A stretch of DNA of 64,000 nt, taken from contig NZ_BMWD01000003.1 of NCBI RefSeq assembly GCF_014651055.1, positions 325,544-389,543 of the forward strand, given 5' to 3'. Made by a program: the position numbers and the translations under genes. Below, one piece after another: positions 32,164-40,983 of the stretch. Under the pieces are notes generated by a model. The model searched no databases and had not been told where the DNA came from. It worked only from the letters and a program-made list of their open reading frames with translations. The stretch is from Streptomyces fructofermentans. Its GTDB lineage: Bacteria > Actinomycetota > Actinomycetes > Streptomycetales > Streptomycetaceae. Every line of letters starts with the position of its first letter. The stretch's first letter is position 1.

Positions 32164-33252
32164 TCAGAACACCGCCCGGATCTCCCCGACCTCGGTCCCC
32201 CCGCCCAGCACCGGCACCGGACCCACCGCGCCCGGCACCGTGCGCACTCCCATCAGCGCGAGCCCGCGCGCCAGCACGGGGCTCAGGGCGCGCACCGCCC
32301 CGTCCTCCACCTTGAACGCCAGCGCCCGCCCGTCCGGCAGCGCGACGGCCTGCACGGCCTCGGCGCCCATCTTGGACAGCGCTCCCGGCAGCTCCCGCAT
32401 CAGCCGGGTGTCGGGGCGCCGCGTTCCGGCGACGTACTCGGGATGAGCCCGCATCGCGTCGGCCACCCGCCGCTCGGCGGACCCCTCGGGGGCGAGCACC
32501 AGGGAGCGGAACGCCCGGGCCAGCCCGGTCAGGGTGATCGCGAGCAGCGGAGCCCCGCAGCCGTCCGTACCCACCGCGGCGACCCGCTCGCCCGCGGTCT
32601 GCTCGACGACGGTCAGGATCCCGTGCTGGAGGGGATGGGACGGCTCGGTGTACGACTCCGTGGGCCATCCGCGCACCACGCACGCGGCCAGCATCGCCGC
32701 GTGCTTCCCGGAGCAGTTCATCGTGACCCGCTCGCGCACACCCCCGCCCGCGAGGTACGCCTCCGCCTCCACCGGGTCGAGCGGCAGATCGGCCGGGCAG
32801 CGCAGGTCGGCCTCGGAGAGCCCGCTCTCGGCGAGCATCTTCACCACGAGATCCCGGTGGAACGGCTCACCGGAGTGGCTGGCCGCCGCCAGCGCGAGCC
32901 GTTCCCCCGCCAGGTCCAGCCCGGCGTGCAGGATGCCCGCCGCCTGCATCGGCTTGTTGGCGGACCGCGGGAAGACGGGCGCCCCGACGTCGCCGAGCGC
33001 CAGGTCCACCGAGCCGTCGGCGCCCAGGACCACCAGGCTCCCCCGGTGCCGGCTCTCGACGAATCCGGACCGTACGACCTCGGCGAGGACGGGCGGCACC
33101 GCGTCGGCGGACTCCGCGTCGGCACCGGTCAGGGCGGCGGGGCCGGGAGAGGGGGCGGGGCCGGGCCGGGAGCCGGGGCCCGGGACGAGGCGCGGTCCGG
33201 ACGGGTGCCCGGGACGGGGAAGGGGTTCGGGACCGGAGGGGGACGCGGACAT
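32164..33252 (-). CDS. L-asparaginase II family protein
   Basis: The ATG at 33252 has GGAAGG upstream. After a Pro/Gly-rich lead (about 45 residues) the protein follows the Rhizobium etli AnsA-type family (PF06089): VVRSGFVESRHRGSLVVLGADG, PVFPRSANKPMQA, AAASHSGEPFH, TMNCSGKHAAMLAAC, VGTDGCGAPLLA. It is a 362-residue cytoplasmic enzyme expected to hydrolyse asparagine to aspartate and ammonia. It lies next to the rsiG gene on the same strand, 106 bp downstream of it. Confidence 0.9.
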   Translation of the reverse strand: MSASPSGPEPLPRPGHPSGPRLVPGPGSRPGPAPSPGPAALTGADAESADAVPPVLAEVVRSGFVESRHRGSLVVLGADGSVDLALGDVGAPVFPRSANKPMQAAGILHAGLDLAGERLALAAASHSGEPFHRDLVVKMLAESGLSEADLRCPADLPLDPVEAEAYLAGGGVRERVTMNCSGKHAAMLAACVVRGWPTESYTEPSHPLQHGILTVVEQTAGERVAAVGTDGCGAPLLAITLTGLARAFRSLVLAPEGSAERRVADAMRAHPEYVAGTRRPDTRLMRELPGALSKMGAEAVQAVALPDGRALAFKVEDGAVRALSPVLARGLALMGVRTVPGAVGPVPVLGGGTEVGEIRAVF

Positions 33253-33357
33253 CGGGGTGGCCTTCCAGAGCGGGACCCGCCCGGCCGGAGCCGCCGTGTG
33301 CACCGCGGTCCCGGGCCACTGCCGCCGCGGGCCCCGGTCACCCCCGGGGCCACCGCG

Positions 33358-34095
33358 TCACATGAGCAGGTCGTCTACCTGTGCTTCACCCTCACGGTAC
33401 CTGCGGGCGATCTCCGCGCTGCAGTCGTCCGCCGTCCGCTGGAGCTGCTGCCGCCGCCGCGAGACTTGCCGCTCGTACCGCACGAGCCGCCCCATCGCCG
33501 CGTTCAGCTCCAGGTCCGTACGGGCCCGGAGGTCGGACAGCTCGACCTCGGCGAGCATGTCGGCGGCCAGCCGCCGGTACTCCTCCCGGTGGGGGGTGCC
33601 CACGGTCACGTGCCGTGCGGACGACCTGTGGCGGGCGGGCGCGTCCGTGAGGATCTCCGACAGCCGCGCGACCACGGACGCCGCGTCGACGGCGTGCGGC
33701 GCACGCGGTCCGGCCCCGTTCTGCACGGGTCCGGTACGCCGTCCCAGCTCGGCCCGCAGGATGTCGATCCGCCCCTGGAGCAGCCGCCGCACATAGCTCA
33801 GATCGGCCTCGTCACGCTGTGCGTCCCGGCGCAGCGCGCGCAGTTCGGGCAGTCGCAGGACGTCCAGCGCCGGCTCGCGCGGGGACTCCGCGCCGGGACG
33901 CTCCAGCCGTTCAGGCATCGGGCCCGGGACCGGGCTGTCCGTCCGCTGGGTGGGCGGGCGCACGGCGGACGCGCCGCGTACCGCCGAAGGAGTCGGCGGT
34001 ACCGACGGTGACGGTGATGCAGAAGACGATGACGGCGGCTCCCTCCGAATCAGTGACACGACTCCGGGTGACTGCCCCGTACTCGGTGTGCTCAT
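33358..34095 (-). CDS. rsiG: RsiG, c-di-GMP-binding anti-sigma factor for WhiG
   Basis: RsiG (formerly AmfC) holds the sporulation sigma factor WhiG inactive when bound to a c-di-GMP dimer. The 245-residue protein contains both copies of the E(X)3S(X)2R(X)3Q(X)3D signature: Glu96-Ser100-Arg103-Gln107-Asp111 and Glu208-Ser212-Arg215-Gln219-Asp223, each on a long helix of the antiparallel coiled coil. The first 70 residues are disordered Ser/Pro. All ligand-binding residues are present, so the protein should be functional. Confidence 0.94.
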   Translation of the reverse strand: MSTPSTGQSPGVVSLIRREPPSSSSASPSPSVPPTPSAVRGASAVRPPTQRTDSPVPGPMPERLERPGAESPREPALDVLRLPELRALRRDAQRDEADLSYVRRLLQGRIDILRAELGRRTGPVQNGAGPRAPHAVDAASVVARLSEILTDAPARHRSSARHVTVGTPHREEYRRLAADMLAEVELSDLRARTDLELNAAMGRLVRYERQVSRRRQQLQRTADDCSAEIARRYREGEAQVDDLLM

Positions 34096-34254
34096 GTGCC
34101 TCTACCGTCCCCTCGACCGGCGTGTGTGAGCATCGTGCCACCCCAAGTGGCCGCTATGTGACCGAGTGCCCCCGATCGGCCCCAGATGGGGGGTTAAGGA
34201 TCAATAAGAAGACCCCGTACGGACGCTGCCGGGACGCACGGCATGATGGTCCGC

Positions 34255-34680
34255 ATGCGTGCGGTGGTGCAGAGGGTGGACGGCGCGAGCGTCGTCGTCG
34301 AGGGCGAGACGGTCGGGGAGATCGAGGGCGAGGGCCTGTGCGTCCTGGTCGGGGTGACCCACGAGGACACCGCGGAGGAGGCGGCCCGGCTGGCCCGCAA
34401 ACTCTGGTCGATCCGGATGCTGAGCGGCGAGCGCTCGTGCTCGGACGCCGGCGCCCCGCTCCTGGTCATCAGCCAGTTCACCCTGTACGGGGACGCGCGC
34501 AAGGGCCGCCGCCCCACGTGGAACGCGGCGGCTCCCGGCGAGGTCGCCGAACCCCTCGTGGACGAGGTGGTGGCGCAGCTCCGCTCGCTGGGCGCGACCG
34601 TGGCGACGGGCCGGTTCGGGGCGCAGATGCGCGTCTCGTTCACGAACGACGGCCCGTTCACCGTGCTCCTGGAGATGTGA
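34255..34680 (+). CDS. dtd: D-aminoacyl-tRNA deacylase
   Basis: DTD removes D-amino acids from mischarged tRNAs. The 141-residue protein begins [21 protein letters not shown], the typical family start, so I prefer the ATG at 34255 to one 12 nt earlier. The active-site motif [15 protein letters not shown] and the cross-subunit motif with its Gly-Pro pair ([12 protein letters not shown]) are both present. No clear ribosome binding site is seen. Confidence 0.93.
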   Translation: MRAVVQRVDGASVVVEGETVGEIEGEGLCVLVGVTHEDTAEEAARLARKLWSIRMLSGERSCSDAGAPLLVISQFTLYGDARKGRRPTWNAAAPGEVAEPLVDEVVAQLRSLGATVATGRFGAQMRVSFTNDGPFTVLLEM

Positions 34681-34737
34681 CCGGTCGGTGCGACGGGTCG
34701 GCGCGACCGGTCGAGGTGGCGGCGCGGGCGGCGGCCG

Positions 34738-35712
34738 CTAGGGCTCGACCACGACCTCCTGCGCCGCGGCCGTCGTGTCCGCCATCAGCCGGGCGTCCAG
34801 CGGCACGTTGCGCTTCACGAGCGCCAGCGCGATCGGCCCGAGCTCGTGGTGGCGCGCGGAGGTCGTGACGAAGCCGATCCGGCGCCCGTCGGGGCCGTCG
34901 TCCGCGAGGCGCAGCTCGGCGCCGTGCGGCGGCAGATGGACCTCGCTGCCGTCCAGGTGCAGGAAGACCAGCCGGCGCGGGGGCTTGCCCAGGTTCTGCA
35001 CGCGGGCGACCGTCTCCTGGCCCCGGTAGCAGCCCTTCTGGAGGTGCACGGCGGTGCCGATCCAGCCCAGCTCGTGCGGAATGGTCCGGTGGTCCGTCTC
35101 GAAGGCGATCCGCGGCCGGTGGTGCTCGACGCGCAGGGCCTCGTGGGCCAGCAGCCCGACCGCGGGCCCGTACGTCGCGGTGTCCGCGGCGAACGCCTCC
35201 AGGTCACCGCGCGGCAGGAACAGGTCGCGCCCGTACGGGGTCTCGCGCACGACGGTCCCCTCGGGGGCCTGCGCGATCGAGCCGGCCGGGAGGTGCACGA
35301 CGGCGAAGTCGGCGGTGCGGTCGGCCGCCTCGACGCGGTAGAAGAACTTCATCGACTCCAGGTACGCGAGCAGTGCCTCCTGGCTGCCGGGCTCCACGTG
35401 CGCCCAGGTCGTGGTCCCGTCGTCGACGAGGTACAGCGCGTGCTCGATGTGGCCGTTCGCGGAGAGGATCAGCGCCTCCGTGGCCAGGTTTGCCGGGAGG
35501 TCGCTGACGTGCTGGGTGAGCAGCAGGTGCAGCCAGGCGAGCCGGTCCTCGCCGGTGACGGTGACGACCCCCCGGTGCGAGAGGTCCACGAAACCGGTGC
35601 CGTCGGCGAGGGAGCGCTGCTCCCGGAACAGGTCGCCGTAGTGGGCGGCGACACCTTCGTCCACACCCTCGGCGGAGACGGCACCGGGCAGCGACAGGAG
35701 GGGGCTCTTCAT
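34738..35712 (-). CDS. YgfZ/GcvT-family folate-binding protein
   Basis: The ATG at 35712 gives the family start MKSPLLSLPGAV. The 324-residue protein has the GcvT-like fold and the diagnostic YgfZ motif KGCYRGQETVARVQNLG near residue 230. YgfZ proteins bind tetrahydrofolate and help repair or assemble certain Fe-S enzymes. The nur gene lies directly upstream (34 bp) on the same strand, so co-transcription is likely. Confidence 0.9.
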   Translation of the reverse strand: MKSPLLSLPGAVSAEGVDEGVAAHYGDLFREQRSLADGTGFVDLSHRGVVTVTGEDRLAWLHLLLTQHVSDLPANLATEALILSANGHIEHALYLVDDGTTTWAHVEPGSQEALLAYLESMKFFYRVEAADRTADFAVVHLPAGSIAQAPEGTVVRETPYGRDLFLPRGDLEAFAADTATYGPAVGLLAHEALRVEHHRPRIAFETDHRTIPHELGWIGTAVHLQKGCYRGQETVARVQNLGKPPRRLVFLHLDGSEVHLPPHGAELRLADDGPDGRRIGFVTTSARHHELGPIALALVKRNVPLDARLMADTTAAAQEVVVEP

Positions 35713-35746
35713 ATCCACACAGCCTACGACCGAACGGGTGCCGTTT

Positions 35747-36241
35747 TTATTTCCCGTCCGGACCGGACCCGCCGTCCTGTCCGTCGGCACGGTCGGCACG
35801 GTCCGCGTCGCCACCGCGGGCCGTGCAGTCCTCGCAGCGGCCGAAGATCGCGAAGTGCTTCATGTCGGTGACGAAGCCGAAGGTCTCGCGGAGCTTGGCG
35901 GCGAAGTCGGCGGCGACCTCGATGTCCGCCTCGATGACATGCGTGCAGTCACGGCAGACCAGATGGATGTGGTGGTGCCGGTCCGCGAGGTGGTAGGTGG
36001 GCGCCCCGTGCCCGAGATGCGCGTGGGACACCAGCCCGAGCTCCTCCAGGAGCTCCAGGGTCCGGTACACCGTGGAGATGTTGACCCCCGACGCCGTCCT
36101 CCTCACTTCCACGAGGATGTCGTCGGGGGTCGCGTGCTCCAGGGTGTCCACGGCTTCGAGCACGAGCTGCCGCTGCGGCGTCAGCCGGTAGCCGCGCTGC
36201 CGCAGGTCGCTCTTCCAGTCAGTGCTTCCAGTGCTCACCAC
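35747..36241 (-). CDS. nur: Fur-family nickel-responsive regulator Nur
   Basis: The 164-residue protein has the Fur winged helix (residues 8-85: RQRGYRLTPQRQLVLEAV, SGVNISTVYRTLELLEELGLV), the HHHIH metal cluster at 89-93, and two CxxC zinc sites (Cys96/Cys99 and Cys136/Cys139). In S. coelicolor the protein with this sequence type and neighbours is Nur, the repressor of nickel uptake and of Fe superoxide dismutase. The tail is low-complexity Asp/Gly. It starts at tandem GTG codons. Confidence 0.85.
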   Translation of the reverse strand: MVSTGSTDWKSDLRQRGYRLTPQRQLVLEAVDTLEHATPDDILVEVRRTASGVNISTVYRTLELLEELGLVSHAHLGHGAPTYHLADRHHHIHLVCRDCTHVIEADIEVAADFAAKLRETFGFVTDMKHFAIFGRCEDCTARGGDADRADRADGQDGGSGPDGK

Positions 36242-36257
36242 ACCCGAAAGTCTAGGA

Positions 36258-36833
36258 CTACTTGAAGAAAGCGATCCCGTCGTCCGGCATGTCGTCCGGC
36301 AGGGCCTTGGCCCAGCGCTCGACGTCCTCCGGCGAGACGACCTTCTTGAGCTGCGCCGACATGTAGGGGCGCAGCTCGACCTCGGGGGTCTGCTTCTCGC
36401 CGACCCACATGAGGTCGCTCTTCACGTAGCCGTACAGGCGCTTGCCGCCGTTGTAGGGGCCCGCGGCGGCCGTCCGGGCGACGGCGTCGGTGACCAGGTC
36501 GATCTGCGGCTTCTTGTCGGCCAGCTCGCCGTACCAGATCTCGACGACACCGTCGTCGCGGACCATCACGACCTCGACCTTGCGGTCCTTGTCGATGCGC
36601 CAGAAGCCGGACTCGGACTCCAGGGGCTTCACCTTGTTGCCCTCGGAGTCGAGGACCCAGGTGTGCGAGTGGTACTCCAGGAAGTCACGCCCGTCCTGGG
36701 TGAAGCTGACTTCCTGGCCGAAGTTGCACTTCTCGTCGCCGGGGAAGTCGTGGACGCCCGCGCCGGTCCAGTTGCCCAGCAGGAAGGCGAGGGGGACGAG
36801 GTCCTTGTGCAGGTCGGACGGGATCTCGATCAT
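36258..36833 (-). CDS. Nitrobindin-like heme-binding beta-barrel protein
   Basis: The 191-residue protein belongs to the FABP-like DUF1794/nitrobindin family: GNWTGAG at 20-26 is the GxWxGxG motif, and the strand-rich body (FGQEVSFTQDGRDFLEYHSHTWV, GFWRIDKDRKVEVVMV) forms a ten-stranded barrel. Family members bind ferric heme and can isomerise peroxynitrite. The proximal histidine normally lies near the C-terminus, but this copy has no histidine there, so heme binding is uncertain. It sits 25 bp downstream of a 33-residue membrane peptide gene. Confidence 0.87.
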   Translation of the reverse strand: MIEIPSDLHKDLVPLAFLLGNWTGAGVHDFPGDEKCNFGQEVSFTQDGRDFLEYHSHTWVLDSEGNKVKPLESESGFWRIDKDRKVEVVMVRDDGVVEIWYGELADKKPQIDLVTDAVARTAAAGPYNGGKRLYGYVKSDLMWVGEKQTPEVELRPYMSAQLKKVVSPEDVERWAKALPDDMPDDGIAFFK

Positions 36834-36858
36834 GAGGTCGGCAGTTCCTTGATGGGGG

Positions 36859-36960
36859 TCAGCGCTGGCCCTGGTACAGCTTCTTCACGGCCAGCCCGGT
36901 GAAGGCGAGGACGCCGACACAGACCAGGACCAGCAGAGCTTCGAAGAAGTACTCAAGCAC
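36859..36960 (-). CDS. 33-residue single-pass membrane peptide
   Basis: A GTG start (36960) with GAGGAG 6 nt upstream opens a 33-codon frame: VLEYFFEALLVL, a hydrophobic helix through VCVGVLAFTGLAV, and a basic end KKLYQGQR. It resembles the small stop-transfer peptides of the cytochrome-oxidase/transport-accessory kind, though I do not recognise it. It precedes the nitrobindin-like gene on the same strand and is likely co-transcribed with it. Confidence 0.6.
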   Translation of the reverse strand: MLEYFFEALLVLVCVGVLAFTGLAVKKLYQGQR

Positions 36961-37055
36961 GGGGTGCTCCTCGGGTGACACGGTGATGGGCGGTACAGAG
37001 CCGGTCCCCACTCTAGTCGGGTGGGGACCGGCGCTCTCCTCGAGGTCCGCGCGCG

Positions 37056-38165
37056 TCAGCCCAGGAGCTGGCTCTGCAGGACGACCGTCTGCCGGAACGG
37101 CAGGCCCTCGGCGGTGCCCTTGCGGGACTGGGCGACGACCGCGATGGTGTCGCCCGCCGACAGGTACGCGAGCCTGACCTGCTCCGCCCCGTACGGCTTC
37201 ACCTCGGCGTACGGGTAGCGCACGACGTCACTGACCTGGGACGCCTCGGGGAACGTCTCGTCCCGGGCGAACTCCTCGGCGCCGCGTGCCTCGTACTCCG
37301 GGTTCTCGTAGTGCGTCAGTCCGGGCGCGAACAGCTCCTCGGCGACAGCCGCCGTATTGAACTGGAGCAGGTAGATCCGCGTGTGCGTGCCGTCCGGCAT
37401 GGTCCAGCCGCGGGCGGCGATGTGCCGCAGGCCGTTGTCCTTGAACGACTGCCCGAGCTCCTCGCGGTCGTCCTTCTCCGCGTACTCGGCGAGGAAGTCC
37501 TTCGTCGCCAGCCAGCCGTCCTCGCCGCGCAGGGCCTTGTCGTCCTCGGCGCCCTCGGGGGCGGGGAGGACGAGTTCGCGCAGGTCGGCGTGGTGGCTGC
37601 CCGCCTTGTTGGACTCCGCGAAGGGGCCGGGGCTGCCGGAGGGCAGCGGCGGCCTGGTGAGCCGCGGATAGTCCCAGCGTCCGTCGTGCTCGGTGGCGAG
37701 GCCCGGCAGGTCCGTGCGCTCCCGCTCCGTGACGCCGTAGGCCGCGGCCGAGCCGGCGGCCGCGAAGACCAGCACGGCGGCGGTCCAGCGCAGGACGGCG
37801 CGCAGCACCCGGCGGTCCTTCCTCGCCGGAGGCGTCCCGGGCGGGAACCCCCCGGGCACGTGCGGGCCGAAGCCGGCCTGCGGCGCGGGGTACGCCGGCA
37901 CACCGGCGCCGGGCTCTGCGCCGGGCTCACCGAACACCGGCCCGGCGGGCACGGGTGCGGCGCCGGCGGGCCCACCGGCCACGGGCGCGTCCGCCACGGC
38001 TGCGGGCGCCGCAGGTGCGGGCACGGGTGCGGCGGGCGCGGTGTCGGCCACCACGGGTGCGGGCGCCACCGGCTCGGCAACCACGGGTGCGGGCGCCGCG
38101 GGCGCGGTGGCCGCGGGTTCCGTGGTGCTCGCCGTCGGGCGCTCTTCGGTTCCTTGCTCGGTCAT
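37056..38165 (-). CDS. Membrane-anchored Pro/Ala-rich paralog, gene 3 of 3
   Basis: The 369-residue protein has a long cytoplasmic Pro/Ala/Val tail (1-110), a basic stop RKDRRVLRAVLRW, one membrane helix (about 125-145), and an extracytoplasmic domain with DLRELVLPAPEGAEDD and GEDGWLATKDFLAEY. Its ATG overlaps the stop of the upstream paralog (ATGA). The outer domain is shared with the other two proteins of this operon. Function unknown; I do not recognise a named family. Confidence 0.75.
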   Translation of the reverse strand: MTEQGTEERPTASTTEPAATAPAAPAPVVAEPVAPAPVVADTAPAAPVPAPAAPAAVADAPVAGGPAGAAPVPAGPVFGEPGAEPGAGVPAYPAPQAGFGPHVPGGFPPGTPPARKDRRVLRAVLRWTAAVLVFAAAGSAAAYGVTERERTDLPGLATEHDGRWDYPRLTRPPLPSGSPGPFAESNKAGSHHADLRELVLPAPEGAEDDKALRGEDGWLATKDFLAEYAEKDDREELGQSFKDNGLRHIAARGWTMPDGTHTRIYLLQFNTAAVAEELFAPGLTHYENPEYEARGAEEFARDETFPEASQVSDVVRYPYAEVKPYGAEQVRLAYLSAGDTIAVVAQSRKGTAEGLPFRQTVVLQSQLLG

Positions 38166-39136
38166 ACCGCCTCCCCCGGGTCCGTGATGCGGTCCAGCTG
38201 GGTGCGCAGGAACACCGCGACCCCCTTGGTGTCGAGTGGCTTCACGCCTGACGCGGTGGCGCTCACGAGCACGTCCCCCACGTACGCGGAGCAGAACATC
38301 AGGTCCAGCTTCTGGTCGGCGGCCTTGGGCGGCAGGAAGCACTTGGCGTTCTTGTGGCCCTTGATCGCCGGACCCTTGCGGAAGAGGTCCAGGGTGTCGA
38401 GGAACTCGCCCTGGAAGGTGGCGGCACCCTTGACCGCCGCCCTGCTCTCCATCCGGGACAGCACCACGCTGACCGTGAACCCCTCGTCGGAACCGACGTA
38501 CTCGTCGGCCTTCGGACCGAGGTAGCTGCGCATGGCCATGCCCTCGATGCGCTGCTTGTCGAGCTCCCGCTCCAGCCTGCGCCGCTGCGAGCGGGGCAGG
38601 TCGCGCAAGGACTCCTTGCGCACGTCGGCCGCCTGGGCTCCGCTCATGTGCACGTCGGAGCCGTACTCGCCGAGGTCGGGGCCGCGGCCCCAGCCGTCCT
38701 CCTCGTCGTACGGCACGAGCATGGCCGCGAGACCGGTGGCGGGCGCCGGCTCGTCGTCGTCGTCCGCCGTCGTCCTCGGGAAGTCCCACACGGGCGAGCC
38801 CGCGTCACGGTCGGCCTCGTTCACCGTCACGACGGTGTAGCCGGTACCCGCGACGACCGCACCGGCGAGCAGCGCGGAACCCACCACTGCGGCGATGAGG
38901 CCGCGGCGGCGGGGCCTGTTCACGGGCCCGGGCACGGGCGCGGGAACGGGCTGGACGAACGCGGGCGCGGGAACGCCCTCGAACGGGACGCCGGGCACGG
39001 GCACGGCCGCCACCGGCTCGGGCGTGGCCACCGGCTCCGGCACGGATGCCGCCGGCTCGGGCACGGTCACCGGCTCGGCTGCCGCGGCGGGCTCGGGCGT
39101 CACCGGGGGCTGAGGCTGTTCGGGGTTCTCGTTCAC
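38162..39136 (-). CDS. Membrane-anchored Pro/Ala-rich paralog, gene 2 of 3
   Basis: This 324-residue protein has the same plan: a Pro/Glu/Ala tail (1-70), basic NRPRRRG, one membrane helix (about 78-100) and an extracytoplasmic domain with GLAAMLVPYDEEDGWG and a basic helix RSQRRRLERELDKQ. It overlaps both neighbours by 4 bp, giving a tight three-gene operon. Confidence 0.75.
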   Translation of the reverse strand: MNENPEQPQPPVTPEPAAAAEPVTVPEPAASVPEPVATPEPVAAVPVPGVPFEGVPAPAFVQPVPAPVPGPVNRPRRRGLIAAVVGSALLAGAVVAGTGYTVVTVNEADRDAGSPVWDFPRTTADDDDEPAPATGLAAMLVPYDEEDGWGRGPDLGEYGSDVHMSGAQAADVRKESLRDLPRSQRRRLERELDKQRIEGMAMRSYLGPKADEYVGSDEGFTVSVVLSRMESRAAVKGAATFQGEFLDTLDLFRKGPAIKGHKNAKCFLPPKAADQKLDLMFCSAYVGDVLVSATASGVKPLDTKGVAVFLRTQLDRITDPGEAV

Positions 39137-40101
39137 AGCCGCTCCATCTGACGCTCGGCCAGGTCCATGATCTTCCCCTTGGGGATCGGCTTGGTGTCGT
39201 AGATCCAGATCTCCATGGCCACGTCGCCGCGCCAGGCGTGCGCCTCGGCGGCGTAGATCGGGAGGTATCCCGCTTCGGTCTCCGGCCGGTCGTGGACGAA
39301 GACCTGGCCGTCACCCGTGCCGGGGACGGGCCAGCTCCGGGTGCTCTTCTCCTTCTCGGCCCAGAAGCGGGCGCCCTCGACGTGGTCCGCGGCGCCGGCG
39401 TACTCCTCCTGCCGGTACTGCACCAGGCGGATGCCGACGGCGTACGTGCTGCCCACCTGCCAGCTCGTGACGGCCGCCCGCCGGTACTGCGCTTCGACGA
39501 GGTTGCTGAAGGCCTCGCCGGGCTTCTCGTACGAGTCCGCGTAGGCGGCCAGCTCCAGCCAGCCGTCGGTGCCCTCCTCGAAACCGTCCCGGGCGCCCTT
39601 CGGGCGCTTCAGGAGCAGCTCGCGCAGATCGCCCTCGGTCTTCACACGGCGGTCCTGGCGGGCCGACAGCGGCTCGGGTCCCTTGCCCTTGGCCTGCGGG
39701 ACGGACCGCTGCGACAGCGAGGGCAGTTCGGTGGGCGTCCGGCCGGCCTGGACGACGTAGCCGGCGCAGGTGCCGGCGAGCAGTCCCAGCACGGCGGCCG
39801 CGGCGATCAGCAGCGTGGTGCGCCCCCGCCGGCGCGGACGCGGGACGGCCCGGCCGGCCGCGTCCTGCCCGTCGGGTGCCGCGGCGGACACGAGAGCGGC
39901 CGGCGCAACAGGCACAACAGGCACAACAGGCACGGCGTATGCAGCGGGCACAGCCGGCGCGGCAGGCACGGCAGGCACGGCAGGCACAGCGGTGTCCGCG
40001 GGCGCCACAGGGGTCGCGTGCGTCCCAGGGGTCGCCGAAGCGCCCGTGACCTCCCGGTTCTCCGGATCCTGGGGTACTTCGGGTACTTCCGAGACTTCCA
40101 A
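39133..40101 (-). CDS. Membrane-anchored Pro/Ala-rich paralog, gene 1 of 3
   Basis: The first gene of the operon encodes 322 residues: a cytoplasmic Val/Pro/Ala tail with AVPAVPAVPAAPAVP repeats (1-75), basic RPRRRGR, a membrane helix (about 95-117), then an outer domain with GDLRELLLKRPKGARDG and GTDGWLELAAYADSYE, matching gene 3. No enzymatic motif is visible. Roles as surface or secretion-associated proteins are possible, but this is not shown. Confidence 0.75.
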   Translation of the reverse strand: MEVSEVPEVPQDPENREVTGASATPGTHATPVAPADTAVPAVPAVPAAPAVPAAYAVPVVPVVPVAPAALVSAAAPDGQDAAGRAVPRPRRRGRTTLLIAAAAVLGLLAGTCAGYVVQAGRTPTELPSLSQRSVPQAKGKGPEPLSARQDRRVKTEGDLRELLLKRPKGARDGFEEGTDGWLELAAYADSYEKPGEAFSNLVEAQYRRAAVTSWQVGSTYAVGIRLVQYRQEEYAGAADHVEGARFWAEKEKSTRSWPVPGTGDGQVFVHDRPETEAGYLPIYAAEAHAWRGDVAMEIWIYDTKPIPKGKIMDLAERQMERL

Positions 40102-40215
40102 GACGTCCCCTCACAGAACGCGAAGCACGGATTCCGTATCCGCGCGCACAGGAGACCCATGGCATACACATGAGGTTGCACCGGAGTTGATCACGATTCG
40201 GACTACGATTCGGCC

Positions 40216-40578
40216 ATGGCTAAGAAGCTCGTGATCAAAGTGACGGCCGGTGCGGACGCCCCCGAGCGCTGTTCCCAGGCGTTCACGGTGGCGGCGGTCG
40301 CGGTGGCGAGCGGGGTGGAGGTGTCGCTCTGGCTGACCGGCGAGTCCGCGTGGTTCGCCCTGCCGGGGCGCGCGGCCGGGTTCGAACTCCCGCACGCGGC
40401 GCCGCTGCCGGATCTGCTGGACTCGGTCCTGGCCGGCGGCCGGCTCACCCTGTGCACGCAGTGCGCGGCCCGCCGGGACATCACGGAGAAGGACGTGATC
40501 GAGGGCGTGCGGATCGCCGGTGCCCAGGTCTTCGTCCAGGAGGCCGTGGCCGACGGGACGCAGGCGCTCGTCTACTGA
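40216..40578 (+). CDS. DsrE-family protein
   Basis: This 120-residue protein has the DsrE/F-like alpha/beta fold: MAKKLVIKVTAGADAPERC, a central helix, a VEVSLWLTGESAW strand, and the TLCTQCAARRDI segment with a CxxC. DsrE proteins carry sulfur or have unknown roles in other bacteria, and the CxxC and sulfur genes 1 kb downstream are suggestive. The ATG at 40216 has only a weak upstream signal. It overlaps the convergent VOC gene by 7 bp. Confidence 0.82.
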   Translation: MAKKLVIKVTAGADAPERCSQAFTVAAVAVASGVEVSLWLTGESAWFALPGRAAGFELPHAAPLPDLLDSVLAGGRLTLCTQCAARRDITEKDVIEGVRIAGAQVFVQEAVADGTQALVY

Positions 40579-40973
40579 TCGGCCGGCAGCCGGTCCGCGG
40601 GCAGCCACAGGCAGAAGGGGTGCCCGGCGGGGTCGAGCAGCACGCGGACGTCGTCCTGCGGCTGGTACGCGGCGAGCACCGCGCCGGCGGCGACCGCCCG
40701 GGCGGTCCCGCCCTCCAGGTCGTCGACCTCGATGTCGAGGTGCAGCATCATCTGCTGGGTTCCGGGCCCGCGGTCGGGCCAGACGGGCGGCACGTACGCG
40801 GGCTCCGTCTCGAAGGCGAGCAGGACGCCCTCGACGCCCTCGGGTGGTCCGACGAGCACCCAGTCGGGTTCGTCGCCGCGGACCTCGTACCCGAGGAGCC
40901 GGCAGTAGAAGTCGGCCAGCTCGTGCGCGTCGTGCGCGTCGAGCACGACGGTGGACACCTTGATGCGCGCCAT
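40572..40973 (-). CDS. VOC-family (glyoxalase-like) protein
   Basis: The 133-residue protein has the paired beta-alpha-beta3 modules of the vicinal oxygen chelate superfamily: VLDAHDAHELADFYCRLLGYEV and LHLDIEVDDLEGGTARAVAAGA, ending with the DPAGHPFCLW motif common in glyoxalase/bleomycin-resistance-like proteins. It may be metal-free or bind small molecules; the substrate is unknown. It is followed upstream on the same strand by the DUF3099 gene. Confidence 0.87.
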   Translation of the reverse strand: MARIKVSTVVLDAHDAHELADFYCRLLGYEVRGDEPDWVLVGPPEGVEGVLLAFETEPAYVPPVWPDRGPGTQQMMLHLDIEVDDLEGGTARAVAAGAVLAAYQPQDDVRVLLDPAGHPFCLWLPADRLPADQ

Positions 40974-40983
40974 GGGGACCGTT

